DNA of 64,000 nucleotides, from contig OY757010.1 of NCBI GenBank assembly GCA_963580285.1, positions 75,248,858 to 75,312,857 of the forward strand, given 5' to 3'. The number at the start of each line of letters is the position of its first letter. Position 1 is the first letter of the stretch. The notes below the pieces were generated by a model. That model was given only the letters and a program-made list of their open reading frames with translations. It was not told the origin of the DNA and did not search any database. A program made the position numbers and the translations under genes. This document shows positions 45,945 through 55,800 of the stretch, piece by piece. Source of the DNA: Lucinisca nassula. Taxonomy: Eukaryota > Mollusca > Bivalvia > Lucinida > Lucinidae.

Positions 45945-46705
45945 TAAAAAGTATGTCTCCCCCGAAAATTTTTTTTTCGGAGAGACATATTGTTTTTCCC
46001 CGGGTGTCTGTCTGTCTGTCTGTCCGTCCGTCTGTGTCTGTCCGTCTGTCACAAATTCGTGTCCGCTCTATAACTTGAAAACCGTTCAAGCTATCTTCAC
46101 GAAACTTCATATAAATATTAATCAATATTAGACGACGTGCAGAGCGCAAGAACTATAACTCTCGCATTTATACTGTTTTATTGCAGTGCCGGATATATGG
46201 AGAGAATTAATCACAATCCCGGAAAAAGCGAAATAAAATAGTATACTGTTTTAGTTATCTCCCTTGGAAGTTTGTCGGTATGTATATATGTATGGGCAAA
46301 TCATGTCCGGTCAATAACTTTCTTATTTTCAGATGGATTTTGAAATTACTTGGCAGAAATATTAACCACCATGAGACGATGCGTGGCACGCATGACGGAG
46401 GACGGTACCTCAAAGGTCAAGGTCATACTTAGAGGTCAAGGTAGAAAGGGGGCCTTTTTTCGTGTTTGGTCAATAACTTTCTTAATTTTAGATGGATTTT
46501 GAAATTGCTTGGCAGAAATGTTAACCACCATGAGACGATGTGTTGCGTGCATGACCCAGGTTGGTACCTCAAAGGTCAAGGTCATACTTAGAGGTCAAAT
46601 GTAAAAAAGGGGACTTTTTTCGGGTTTTGTCAATAACTTTCTTATTTTTAGATTGAATTTGAAATTACTTGGCAGAAATGTTAACTATCATGAGACGATA
46701 TCATA
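45945..46705. repeat. GTCT/CCGT-rich repeat with ~180-bp tandem units
   Basis: A short hairpin (TATGTCTCCCCCGAAAA / TTTTCGGAGAGACATA) is followed by a GTCTGTCCGTCC run (46006-46050). Then come three loose ~180-bp units, each with GGTCAATAACTTTCTTA, GATGGATTTTGAAATT, CTTGGCAGAAATGTTAACCA and CTCAAAGGTCAAGGTCATAC landmarks. Confidence 0.78.
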
Positions 46706-47185
46706 ACCCGGTTTCAGCTTTGGATCTCGACAATAGTGTTATGTAGAGGATGGGCTGTATTCGATTCTTCATCTCGTGAACAAGTCCGTAGAGACAGTAC
46801 CCCCTGAAACGCAATACATATAGACAAAACTGGGGTTTACTGTAATCGAAATCTTAACTGCAATCTGGCCGCTTTAAAGCATGATGTGGCTCTACGCATG
46901 CGCATGCTCACGTTGTCTATGGAATAAGTCCTCGGTCAGAAGACAAAACCTCTTAACTGCATTTTACAGATTCCATGGGAGAAGCAAAAACTATACAATT
47001 ATATAAATAACAGAAATTTGATATAGCTTAGATTATAGATATAAGTAAAACTTTGTCTACTTTATTAACTCTTTTTGTACCAAATGGAATCTTCCACCTT
47101 ATATATGGCAGGAGTCCATTTCGAAATCTAGGGGTGTCATGTTGTGTTTTCTTCAAAAGTTATTCGGAAATGGCTTAACTATTTG

Positions 47186-47257
47186 CAAATAGTGTAGGCC
47201 CTGATCAGACGCCGCGTTCTGTGGCGTCTGATCTGGGCCTGCACTGTTTGCCAAGGT
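47186..47257. repeat. H-type hairpin with flanking repeat
   Basis: GCAAATAGTGTAGGCCCTGA and CAGACGCCGC pair with GGCGTCTGATC and GGGCCTGCACTGTTTGC. The flanks 47060-47290 resemble 32140-32360 (TTTTGTACCAAATGGAATCT ... TTCTGGTACTGAATGGG), so this is a dispersed repeat of about 230 bp. Confidence 0.8.
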
Positions 47258-47457
47258 ACCCCTTTAGGGGTTTCTGGTACTGAATGGGTTAATGTAACAG
47301 ACGAATTTTACGAGATGGCCCCCGTGGTTTTTATTTAAATGAAGGTGTTATAAAAAAAAGACGGATAGTAACTACCGTTTGTCACCAAAAAATGTCAAAA
47401 ATTGTGACAGATTGTCGTATGAGGAAACATGGCTTGTTCCAAATAGCAGTGAATGCA

Positions 47458-47935
47458 ATGATCAGGAATCAATACAATTAATCCACACCTCCGATCAGAG
47501 ACACCAAAGGGAAAGAAACACAAACATGAAATAACTAGACCCTAATGGAAAAATCATTAGCGGAAAGCAAAAATGACAGCTACTTTCACACAAAATGGCC
47601 ATTTGGCAGTCCAAAACAAAAAGATATAAGCGACACACACATTCAAAGACGAACTATAACAAAAATAAAACGCGAGTCAGTGAAAAGTATTACCCGGGGG
47701 TTGGGGGTTGGGGGTGGGGGTGCTTAAATCGATTTTACGCGGCCGCAATCCTGGCCTTTACTTCCGTCGCGATTTAGACAAATAGTGTGTTCATTCCGCT
47801 TCTTAACTCATCAGGGCAACATCTCTGAGAACACATAAATCAAACAAGAGAACACACAAAATAAATAACCAAAGAGATGAAACAAGGGTGAGGACTCGAC
47901 AGCAAGAAATAACCGACCCCTATGTATTAAATAAC
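47458..47935 (-). mobile_element. Penelope-like element, 3' UTR fragment
   Basis: Reverse orientation of the 2.2/17.5/34.5 kb 3' UTRs (GACACCAAAGGGAAAGAAAC ... GTGAGGACTCGACAGCAAG). The homopolymer of the other copies is here a G-rich run at 47696-47720. Confidence 0.75.
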
Positions 47936-48162
47936 ATCGACGTCGACCTTTTCGGAACACGGCGAAGCTAAATATATGCAATCAGTCGCGTGTGGAATTA
48001 TGTTAATACAGAGGTCACCAGTCTCATGTCAATTTGTTTGAACTATACCAGGCAATTCTAAAAATCCAAACCATTATTAATGAAAGATATTTTGATGGTA
48101 TGACATTTGTGATTAATTTCAGAATAACCTCTGGTTAAAAAAGCCGCATCATATGTCTGACT

Positions 48163-48466
48163 CCGCCCCCGCCCATAGAGGTTTGAAGAAATAGATGGGC
48201 TGCATGATGCTTCCACGCAGAGCTGAATCCGATCACACGGGAGTACTGGTAAACAGCTTAGAGGATCTAAGCCTACCCAGACAAAGCGATGCAAGTCGGA
48301 CCATCCATGCTTATAAACCCTATTGGTTTCTTTGGGCGACAGGGATTGAGTTGTCATTTCATCTCAATGTCTGGCAAAAGCCCCACAAAATTGGAAGCAA
48401 CGTCTCCAAAATGACCTATACAGTGTTGAGGGGGACGTTAAACCTAAACTCAAACAAACAAAACAA
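48163..48466 (+). repeat. SINE-A copy 26
   Basis: Full length. Flanks ATATGTCTGACT and ATATATGACTGACT are a plausible target duplication. Confidence 0.88.
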
Positions 48467-49071
48467 ATATATGACTGACTAGAACTATCGTAGAATTATA
48501 CGCCTCGGTGTCCCGAATATGTAATACAGAAATCGCTAATGAACTTTGAAATGCAAACATTGAGTGGTGTCCATAATATTATGAACAGTCACTTCAGCCT
48601 AGTATTGTTCTTTTAAAACGCGTAATTTACGTTTATAGTTGCCATTTGGTTTGGTGCCGTGAGATCTAGTTTTAAGTTTTATGTTTTTGATATTCCAGAG
48701 GCGAGAAATATTACCCTCATGATAAATGTTGTCATTAAAGCCCAATGGAAAAGGTGTCTGTAATAATTTAATTCATTTTCATTCAGTTTCATGTCGTTCA
48801 AATACTGTGATTTTGACTGACTGTTGGTTTTAAGGTAACCGGGCGCCAAGAGAACATAGGGGCTACCCCTACTGTAATTTTAAATCTAGCTGTAAAATTT
48901 ATAAAGTAGTAAATTTTTTGGGTTGTATAGAAATTTCATTAACGAATGACCTGCACATTTTAAATGAAGGTACAGGAAAGTGTTAGTTTTCCCAGCTTAC
49001 TCGTTCTAAAACCTCGTCTCCACACTTTTGAGTGGTATTGAAGTAAATTCTTTTGTCACAATGTGTATTTT
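48467..49071. other. No gene seen
   Basis: AT-rich. 48832-48875 repeats the GGTAACCGGGCGC / ACATAGGGGCTA segment found at 13517. Confidence 0.45.
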
Positions 49072-49377
49072 GATTTGTTTGTTTGATTTTAAGTTTAACG
49101 TCCCCGTCAACACTGTAAAGGTCATTTTGGAGACGTTGCTTCCAATTTTGTGGAACTTTTACCCGACATTGAGATGAAATGACAACTCGATCCCTGTCGC
49201 CCAATGAATCCAATATGGTTTATAAGCATGGGCGGTCCGACTCGTGCGCACCGCTTTGCCTGGGCAGACTTAGATCCTCTAAGCGGTTTACCAGTACTAG
49301 TGTGCGGGCCGGATTCAGCACTGCGTGGAAGCATCATGCAGCCCATATATTTCTTCAAGCCCCGATGGGCGGGGGCC
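49072..49377 (-). repeat. SINE-A copy 27
   Basis: Full length, GATGGGCGGGGGC type. Confidence 0.9.
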
Positions 49378-49450
49378 GATTTAATGATTGATTGTGTTAG
49401 GGTTTAACGATTTAAGAATACGATTTATTTGAATTTTACTGTATACAATA

Positions 49451-49730
49451 CATTACGAAAACACGCCTATACCAATATTTAGTAATTTTTTCCACCGAAA
49501 AATGAAACATTTCGGATGAAAAATTTCGATATTTTTCATATTTCTGCTCAAAAACATAGATTGTTGGCACTCGTTAGAACCGCCTCGTCGAGGCGGTTCT
49601 AACGAGTACCCACAATCTATGTTTTTGAGCAGAAATAAGAAAAATAATGTATACCCCTGCGAACCCCAGTTTTACTATATAAAAGTGGGGTTCAAGGGGG
49701 TCAGATTTATATAGGCATGTTTTCGTGATG
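49451..49730 (+). mobile_element. MITE-P1 copy, reference quality
   Basis: Best-preserved member: CATTACGAAAACACGCCTAT at the left, ATAGGCATGTTTTCGTGATG at the right. Palindrome about 49550-49625, tip CGCCTCGTCGAGGCG, one outer mismatch. Confidence 0.88.
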
Positions 49731-49759
49731 TTTGACTGTGTGAACACGCTCTAATAGGT

Positions 49760-50068
49760 GTTGTTGCTTTGAATTGAGGTTTTACGTCCACGTCAACACT
49801 ATTTAGGTCATTTTGGAGACATTCTTTTCAATTTTGTGGGACTTTTACCCGGCATTGAGATGAAATGACATCTCAAAGCCTCCCACCGAATCAAACAAAA
49901 ATGGTTTATATGAAGGGACGGTCCGACCCGCACCTCTTTGCCTGAGCAGACCCTATAAGCGGTATACCAGTACATGTACTCATGGACTGTCGATTTCAGC
50001 TCTGCATGGAAGCAGTATGCAGCCCAATATATTTTTCCAAGCCCCAATGGGAGTTGGGGGGGGGGGCA
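49760..50068 (-). repeat. SINE-A copy 28, diverged
   Basis: Complete outline with many changes. The terminus has become GCCCCAATGGGAGTTGG plus a G-run. Confidence 0.8.
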
Positions 50069-50201
50069 CCATAACACAATTATTTTTTGAAAGTTGATTT
50101 TTAAAATCAAGTTTTTGTGTCATTACATTTCTACTTCCGGTACTGGACCGCGTTACTCCACTTCCGCTGTTCGTTCGCTGCATAAAATATTCCAAAGGAT
50201 C

Positions 50202-50290
50202 TCTTGAAAATTAATTTTGCAGGCATGGAACGTCTTTCAAAATATTTCACTTTTCGAGACTTTGTACGGATTGAATATAAATTGGCACAG
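50202..50290 (+). other. Possible exon 5' part, interrupted by the LTR element
   Basis: A pyrimidine-poor but plausible acceptor (AATTAATTTTGCAG, ending ~50220) is followed by an open frame reading WNVFQNISLFETLYGLN. If the retrotransposon and one ACAG copy are ignored, this frame continues without a stop into 60533-60665. No product recognised. Confidence 0.3.
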
Positions 50291-51161
50291 TGCAACGGGA
50301 GAGCTTCATTTGTCCATTTAGTTGCCGAAATTTGTCCCGTTTTTCTTGGCAACACCGAAACTTTGGCTTCCCTCATTTCGCCGTTTCGTGCCCCCTGACC
50401 GTATTGTCCCTATAAACCTAAATGTTACCTTGTATTATCCCTGTTAACGGCGAAATTATTAATCTAGCTTCCTCTTTTGTCGTTTGCATTTCCTGCTCCT
50501 CCGTCCGCCATTACTGTTTGACGTTACCGTCCTTGAACTTCCTCATCGATTGGCTGTTTCGGCTTTTATTAATAATCAGGCATTCTGATTGGCCAGTCGT
50601 GTTTCCACTGGGTATAAAAGGCGAGTTGACAATTAATTTGTCGCACTGGATTCAAATCGAGCTACTCGACCAAACCCATTGCCAGCTCTCTCTCTTGGCG
50701 GACGCTAATTTGGAAGCAAAGTGAGTTTCTCATTACTTCCATGAGGCGTCTGTCCTTCTCTTATGTTTAGGCTCAAAATCTAAAAAGGGGGGGGGGGTGG
50801 ATTTCATTAGGCTGTAAGGCACTTAGTTTAGAAACACAAACAAGGGTGGTTATTAGAAAGTAGGCCCAGAGGTTCCAGCCCCACGGTGGGTCCCGTCCCC
50901 GTTGCACTATCAGTACTGTGTATCATTTAGTCTTGTCTGCTTTCATGTACTTATTTACGGTTCACGGTAAAAGATAGAAATCAATTTGTCGTTTTTCTCT
51001 CTGTCGTTTAGCCATCATGTCCTGGTAAAAAAGAACCTGGGTGTAATAGAGACGGCAAGGGGTGACTCGAACCTGTCACCTTTTTCCATCTCTGCCCCGG
51101 CATCGGCATAATCCCGACCGGGTCTTGAGTGAGCGCACAAAAGGGGTGCGACCCCGTTACA
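50291..51161 (+). repeat. 5' LTR (871 bp)
   Basis: Starts TGCAACGGG and ends CCCCGTTACA, giving short imperfect terminal inverted repeats. Contains a CCAAT-type ATTGG (50588-50592) and TATAAAA (50613-50619), so transcription should start near 50640-50650. An 11-base G run lies near 50786. GTGAGT near 50721 and pyrimidine-AG stretches near 50770 and 51010 are possible splice signals. Confidence 0.95.
50588..50650 (+). promoter_or_regulatory. LTR core promoter
   Basis: Inverted CCAAT box, 20 bases, then TATAAAAGGC, then a CACT initiator-like site about 30 bases on. The same arrangement is kept in the 3' LTR near 59958-60020. Confidence 0.7.
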
Positions 51162-51163
51162 TT

Positions 51164-51180
51164 TGGTGTCCGTGGCCGAC
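51164..51180 (+). promoter_or_regulatory. Primer-binding site
   Basis: TGGTGTCCGTGGCCGACC lies two bases after the LTR. The TGG start fits pairing with a tRNA 3' CCA end. I could not assign the tRNA. Confidence 0.65.
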
Positions 51181-51198
51181 CAGGATATATCTATAAAT

Positions 51199-52584
51199 AT
51201 GGCATATTAGGACGGCAGAGGTGAAGATGATAAATATGGTTTTTCTCGAGACGCGGCTCAATACAATATAACAGACCCGTATAGTGATATACATGTGGCA
51301 GTAAGTGAGCCGAAACGCGTGGATAGTATACATAGTATAAGGTCTAGTGAGTCGGACTGGGATGTTTTTAGCGGAGTAGTAAGTCCAGTTCCAAAGAAAT
51401 CCATCAGTAAAGCAAATACTTTTGAAATTTCTCAGGAAGGGAGACACACTGTTGACAAACCAGAATTTTATAGGGGCGAGTCACATTCGCATAACACAGG
51501 ACATACACTACACGCCCCTCAGTACAATGACCTCCAGTCTTATACATATAACAAGCCAGACTTAGACTCACACAAGGTTAGATTTAGTGATTCAAGGGGA
51601 TCAGTCTTCAGAAATATTTGTCAGCCCACATTCTCTGATAACTACTTTGGGTCACAAGGGCTCCGGGAACAAACAGGGTTTCAACCCAGTGAACCCCGGT
51701 TAGCGAACGATGACCGGTACAGTACGTTACCAAAAGAAAGCTCCCGCTTCAACATTACAAGAGCTCATGTGGATACACCTTATCCACCTAGTCATACTTT
51801 CAACTTCACTGGGCCACACAATCCATCGTCCATTGCAAGTTCATCTACGGGCTTTCCACAAACATATCCTGCAACCCCAAGCTTTCAAATACCACAACGT
51901 TGGTCTACTCCTTATTCACATCAGTCACGCGCAGACAGAATGGTCAGACGTGAAAAAGAACCAGACAAATTTGATGGCAAATCAGTAGAGCTGCAAGACT
52001 ATCTAGTCCACTTTGAACAAGTAGCAGCATGGAATAATTGGGGTTATAATGAAAAGGGCCTTCAGCTTTCTATGAGTTTAAAGGGACAGGCACAAAAACT
52101 TTTAACTGACTTACACCCTGCAGTAGTACGAGATTATAACTCACTCAAACAAGCACTTGAAAACCGTTTCAATCCCACCGAAAAAGGTTTTGCCTACCGG
52201 TGCGAATTTAGGTCAAGGTCACGTAAGAAAAACGAAACTCCTTCTGAATACGGATATGCTTTGAAAAGATTGGCCGATTTAGCTTTTCCCAATGTTCACC
52301 ATACTGGTCGTGAACAATACACAATAGATCAGTTTATCCATGGGTTAAATAACTCGGAGTTAAGAAAGCACGTTCAGCTTCGCCATCCTCTTTCTTTGGC
52401 AGCAGCCATTTCTTATGCAGTGGAATTTGAGGCCGTTGACACTCAAACACCTTGTGAACGGAAGCCCACCCATGTTCGGTTTAATTTAGAAAATGAGACC
52501 GTTTGTAAATCGGTTCTTTCTGACACTGATCTTTCTTCAAAGGAGAAACAACTTCAAGACTTGCTTGAAAACTTGAACTCTTAG
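51199..52584 (+). CDS. gag: gag, matrix-capsid part, with in-frame TAG codons
   Basis: Structural protein of the retrotransposon particle. The frame is open from 51211 to the TAG at 52582-52584. Residues numbered from 51295: 1-220 are a polar Ser/Thr/Pro-rich region; ~223-382 form a retrotransposon-gag (capsid-like) domain, from PDKFDGKSVELQDYLVHF through FRSRSRKKNETPSEYGYALK to AAAISYAVEFEAVD. The only well-placed ATG in this frame is 51199 (A at -3, G at +4), but the fourth codon is TAG (51208-51210); no other in-frame ATG occurs until well inside the protein. Either this copy is damaged, or a non-AUG start or stop readthrough is used. A strong donor-like GTAAGT lies at 51301. Confidence 0.8.
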
Positions 52585-52779
52585 TTACGTAAATTATCCA
52601 CATCAGGCATTTCTAAGCCCAGAAGTAGATCACCTAGTCCTAAAGCGAAGTCAAAAATAGAGTGCTACGAATGTCATCAGTTCGGACATTATTCTTTTGA
52701 ATGCCCAAACAAATCGAAAGCCAAGCAATCTCAAAGCTCTAGTCCCTCGCGGAGCTCAAAGCAGAAACAGGAAAACTAG
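52585..52779 (+). CDS. gag nucleocapsid part, downstream of the TAG
   Basis: Directly in frame after the TAG at 52582, this 64-codon stretch has a Ser/Arg/Lys-rich run and one CCHC zinc knuckle, CYECHQFGHYSFEC (C-x2-C-x4-H-x4-C), the RNA-binding motif of gag nucleocapsids. It ends with a basic Ser/Lys/Gln tail and TAG at 52777. It has no start of its own, so it belongs to gag. Confidence 0.8.
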   Translation, partial: LRKLSTSGISKPRSRSPSPKAKSKIECYECHQFGHYSFECPNKSKAKQSQSSSPSRSSKQKQEN

Positions 52780-52803
52780 TTTCGGCTGAGCTTGTGGCCG
52801 AAA
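52743..52803 (+). promoter_or_regulatory. Candidate -1 ribosomal frameshift region
   Basis: Gag and pol frames overlap by 37 bases (52743-52779), with pol in the -1 frame. The last gag codons before the stop form GGAAAAC (52770-52776). A 7-bp stem follows: TTTCGGC (52780-52786) with GCCGAAA (52797-52803), 10-base loop. GGAAAAC is not a canonical heptamer, but both codons can re-pair after a -1 slip (the first by a G-U pair). Confidence 0.5.
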
Positions 52804-55800
52804 GTTCAGCCAGTTCATGTGACATTGAGAATAGGCCTCCCATACACATCTCACCGCAATCATGTATGTTCGCAAACATCACAGTTGGCAATAAGAGCTG
52901 TCGGTTTTTAATTGACACAGGTTCAAGCGTGAGCATTCTACCTAAAAGTATATTTACTGAAATAGAAGGGGACACCTCACAGTTACAAAAGGTTGAACAA
53001 ACCTTGTCAACTGCTGACGGTACACCCATGAACGTGATTGGGTCTATGGACTTTGAAATTCAAATTAATGGGTATGATACTCAGTTGACATTAGTGATAG
53101 CTGGTATCAGCGGAGTTGATGGTATTTTAGGTATGGATTTTCTGTCTGAACCCGGTGTAACAATCAATGTAGGGCAATGTAAACTTCACATACAGGGCCA
53201 TACCATAAATCTGTTTCGGGAAGGAAATTACAAATGTGCTAGAGTAAAACTCGGTCAAAAAGTCATCATTCCACCATGTTCTGAAGTCGAAGTTAAGGCA
53301 CAAATTGAGGGTAAACTAGGTCACAGTGACCCATTTATCATAGAACCCATCAGGTTACTAGCAAAGAAAAATCTACTTGTTGCCAGAACTTTGATTGATT
53401 CAAATCAAACAGAAACAGTGATGTCTATATTAAATTTGTCAGACAAGGCTGTTCGTCTTGAAAAGAAAGCACTGGTGGGAACCATACAGCCAGTTTTAAG
53501 TATACAGGAAGCAGTAGAAAACAATATAGGGGAAAACCAAAATTCATCATTTAGCCCCTCACTTCCTGAACATTTAAAATGTCTAGTACAAAATGCTTCT
53601 GAAGAACTTACTTCACAGCAAAAACAAGAGTTAGAACAATTACTCATAGAATATCAGGACGTTTTTGTAGGGCCTGATGGACAACTTGGCCGCACAGACC
53701 TAGTGAAACATAAAATCGACACTGGGTCTAGCGACCCCATAAAGCTTCCTCCCCGTCGAGCCTCGTACGCTCAAAAGAAAATCATCGAGGAACAACTTGA
53801 CTCTATGTTAAAGCAAGATATCATAGAACCTAGCAATAGTCCTTATGCAGCCCCTGTCCTACTTGTAACTAAGAAAGATGGCTCAGTTAGATTTTGTATA
53901 GATTATCGTCGTCTAAACGCAGTCACGAAAAAAGATGCTTATCCCTTACCCAGGATAGACACTTGTTTAGAGTCCCTGGCAGGTGCAAAGTGGTTTAGCA
54001 CTGTGGATCTTGCCAGCGGATATTGGCAGTGCGCCATGGACCCAATCAGTAAAGAAAAGACTAGTTTTGCTACTCACCGAGGCACCTATTCCTCCAAAGT
54101 TTTGCCTTTTGGTCTTTGCAATAGTCCAGCCTCGTTTGTCAGACTTATGGACATAGTTTTGAGGGGGTATCAATGGGAAAAGTGTCTTTGTTATCTTGAC
54201 GATGTAATTATATTTGGCTCTACCTTTGAAATAGCACTTAAGAACCTTAAAGATGTCTTAGACAGATATAGACAAGCAAACCTAAAGATAAAGCCTAGCA
54301 AATGCACTTTATTTCAAACAGAAGTCTATTTCTTAGGACATATTGTCAGTTCAAATGGCATTAAATGTGATCCTAGCAAAATTCAAAAAGTGCAAGGATG
54401 GCCTGTCCCAAATACTGTCACTGAACTGAGGCAGTTCTTAGGACTCATTGGATATTATCGCCGGTTTATACCACATTGTAGTACACTCTCTGCACCTCTG
54501 ACAAATCTGCTCAAGAAAAATAGCAAATATCTCTGGGATTCAAATTGCCAACATGCTTTTGAAATTCTAAAGGAAAAGTTGGTTTCTGCTCCCATACTTT
54601 CGTACCCTCAATATGATCAGGGCGAATTTGTGTTAGATACAGATGCTAGTCTCTTTGGGCTGGGATGTGTTCTTTCTCAAATACAAGACAATGAAGAAAG
54701 GGTAATTGCTTATGGAAGTAAAACCTTGAGCAGATCTCAGAGACGTTATTGCACTACCTACAGGGAGCTTCTGGCTGTCATTACATTTATTAAGGAATTT
54801 CGGCATTATCTGTGGGGTAGACATTTCATAATTCGCACAGACCACAGCTCATTAGTCTGGATTAAGAATTTTAAAGAACCTGAAGGCATGTTAGCTCGTT
54901 GGTTGACTGTGTTAGACACTTATGATTACGAAATCCAGTTCAGAAAGGGGACTCTGCACGGTAACGCCGATTCCTTGAGTAGATTGCCTCATAGACCTTG
55001 CAAACGAGGGGACTGTCCTGACTGCTGTTTATTAAAATCAAAACAAAAATCAAACAGAACAGTCACAAAACAGCCAGAATCTTCTTGTTCTCAAAGCTGC
55101 TCGCCAAAATTAAATTTGGTGGCTCCTATACACTATAGTGCAAATAATCAAGTTATTAACAGTACTGACGGTGCAACTGCCCAAAATCCTGAACCTCACA
55201 GTGATGCTTCTGTATCTCCATCTAGCATGCAGGGTACTCCAGAAATATTGCCTAACTGGTTAGATGTTTGGTCACCAGATCAAATAAAAGAATGGCAAGA
55301 ACAAGATGAATGCATCTCAAAAATTCTACTTTTAAAATCACAGTTTCAGGATAAACCCCCAAAAACTGAAATTTCACCATATCCCAGCATGGTAAAAACT
55401 CTTTGGTCATTATGGGAGACTTTGGAAGTTCATGATGGGATTTTGTATAGTAAATGGATTACCGAGGCATCACCGGAGGGGTATATTATGCAACTTGTTG
55501 CACCACAAACTTTAAGGTCCCATATATTCAAACAGCTTCACAATAGCCACATTGCTGGTCATATGGGCAGAGAAAAGACTTTAATGTCTGTCAGACGTAG
55601 ATTTTACTGGCCTGGCATGTCTGCCGATATACGCAGATGGTGTAAAGAATGTAATACTTGTGCCCAAAATAAACCTGGTCCTGGGATGGGAAAAGTCCCT
55701 CTCACTCAATTTTCAGTGGGTGCACCACTTGATGTAATTGCCCTTGACATTGTTGGGCCTCTGAAAACTACAGAAAATGGGAATTCTTTTATTCTAGTCT

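Noticed and set aside
50422..50724. 100-residue ORF present twice (also near 59794)
   Set aside because: It lies in the R/U3 part of both LTRs, spans the promoter, and has no recognisable domain; its duplication only reflects the paired LTRs.
52787..52808. H-type pseudoknot after the gag stop
   Set aside because: The pairing is possible in sequence but leaves zero-length loops, which is sterically unlikely; a simple hairpin is reported instead.
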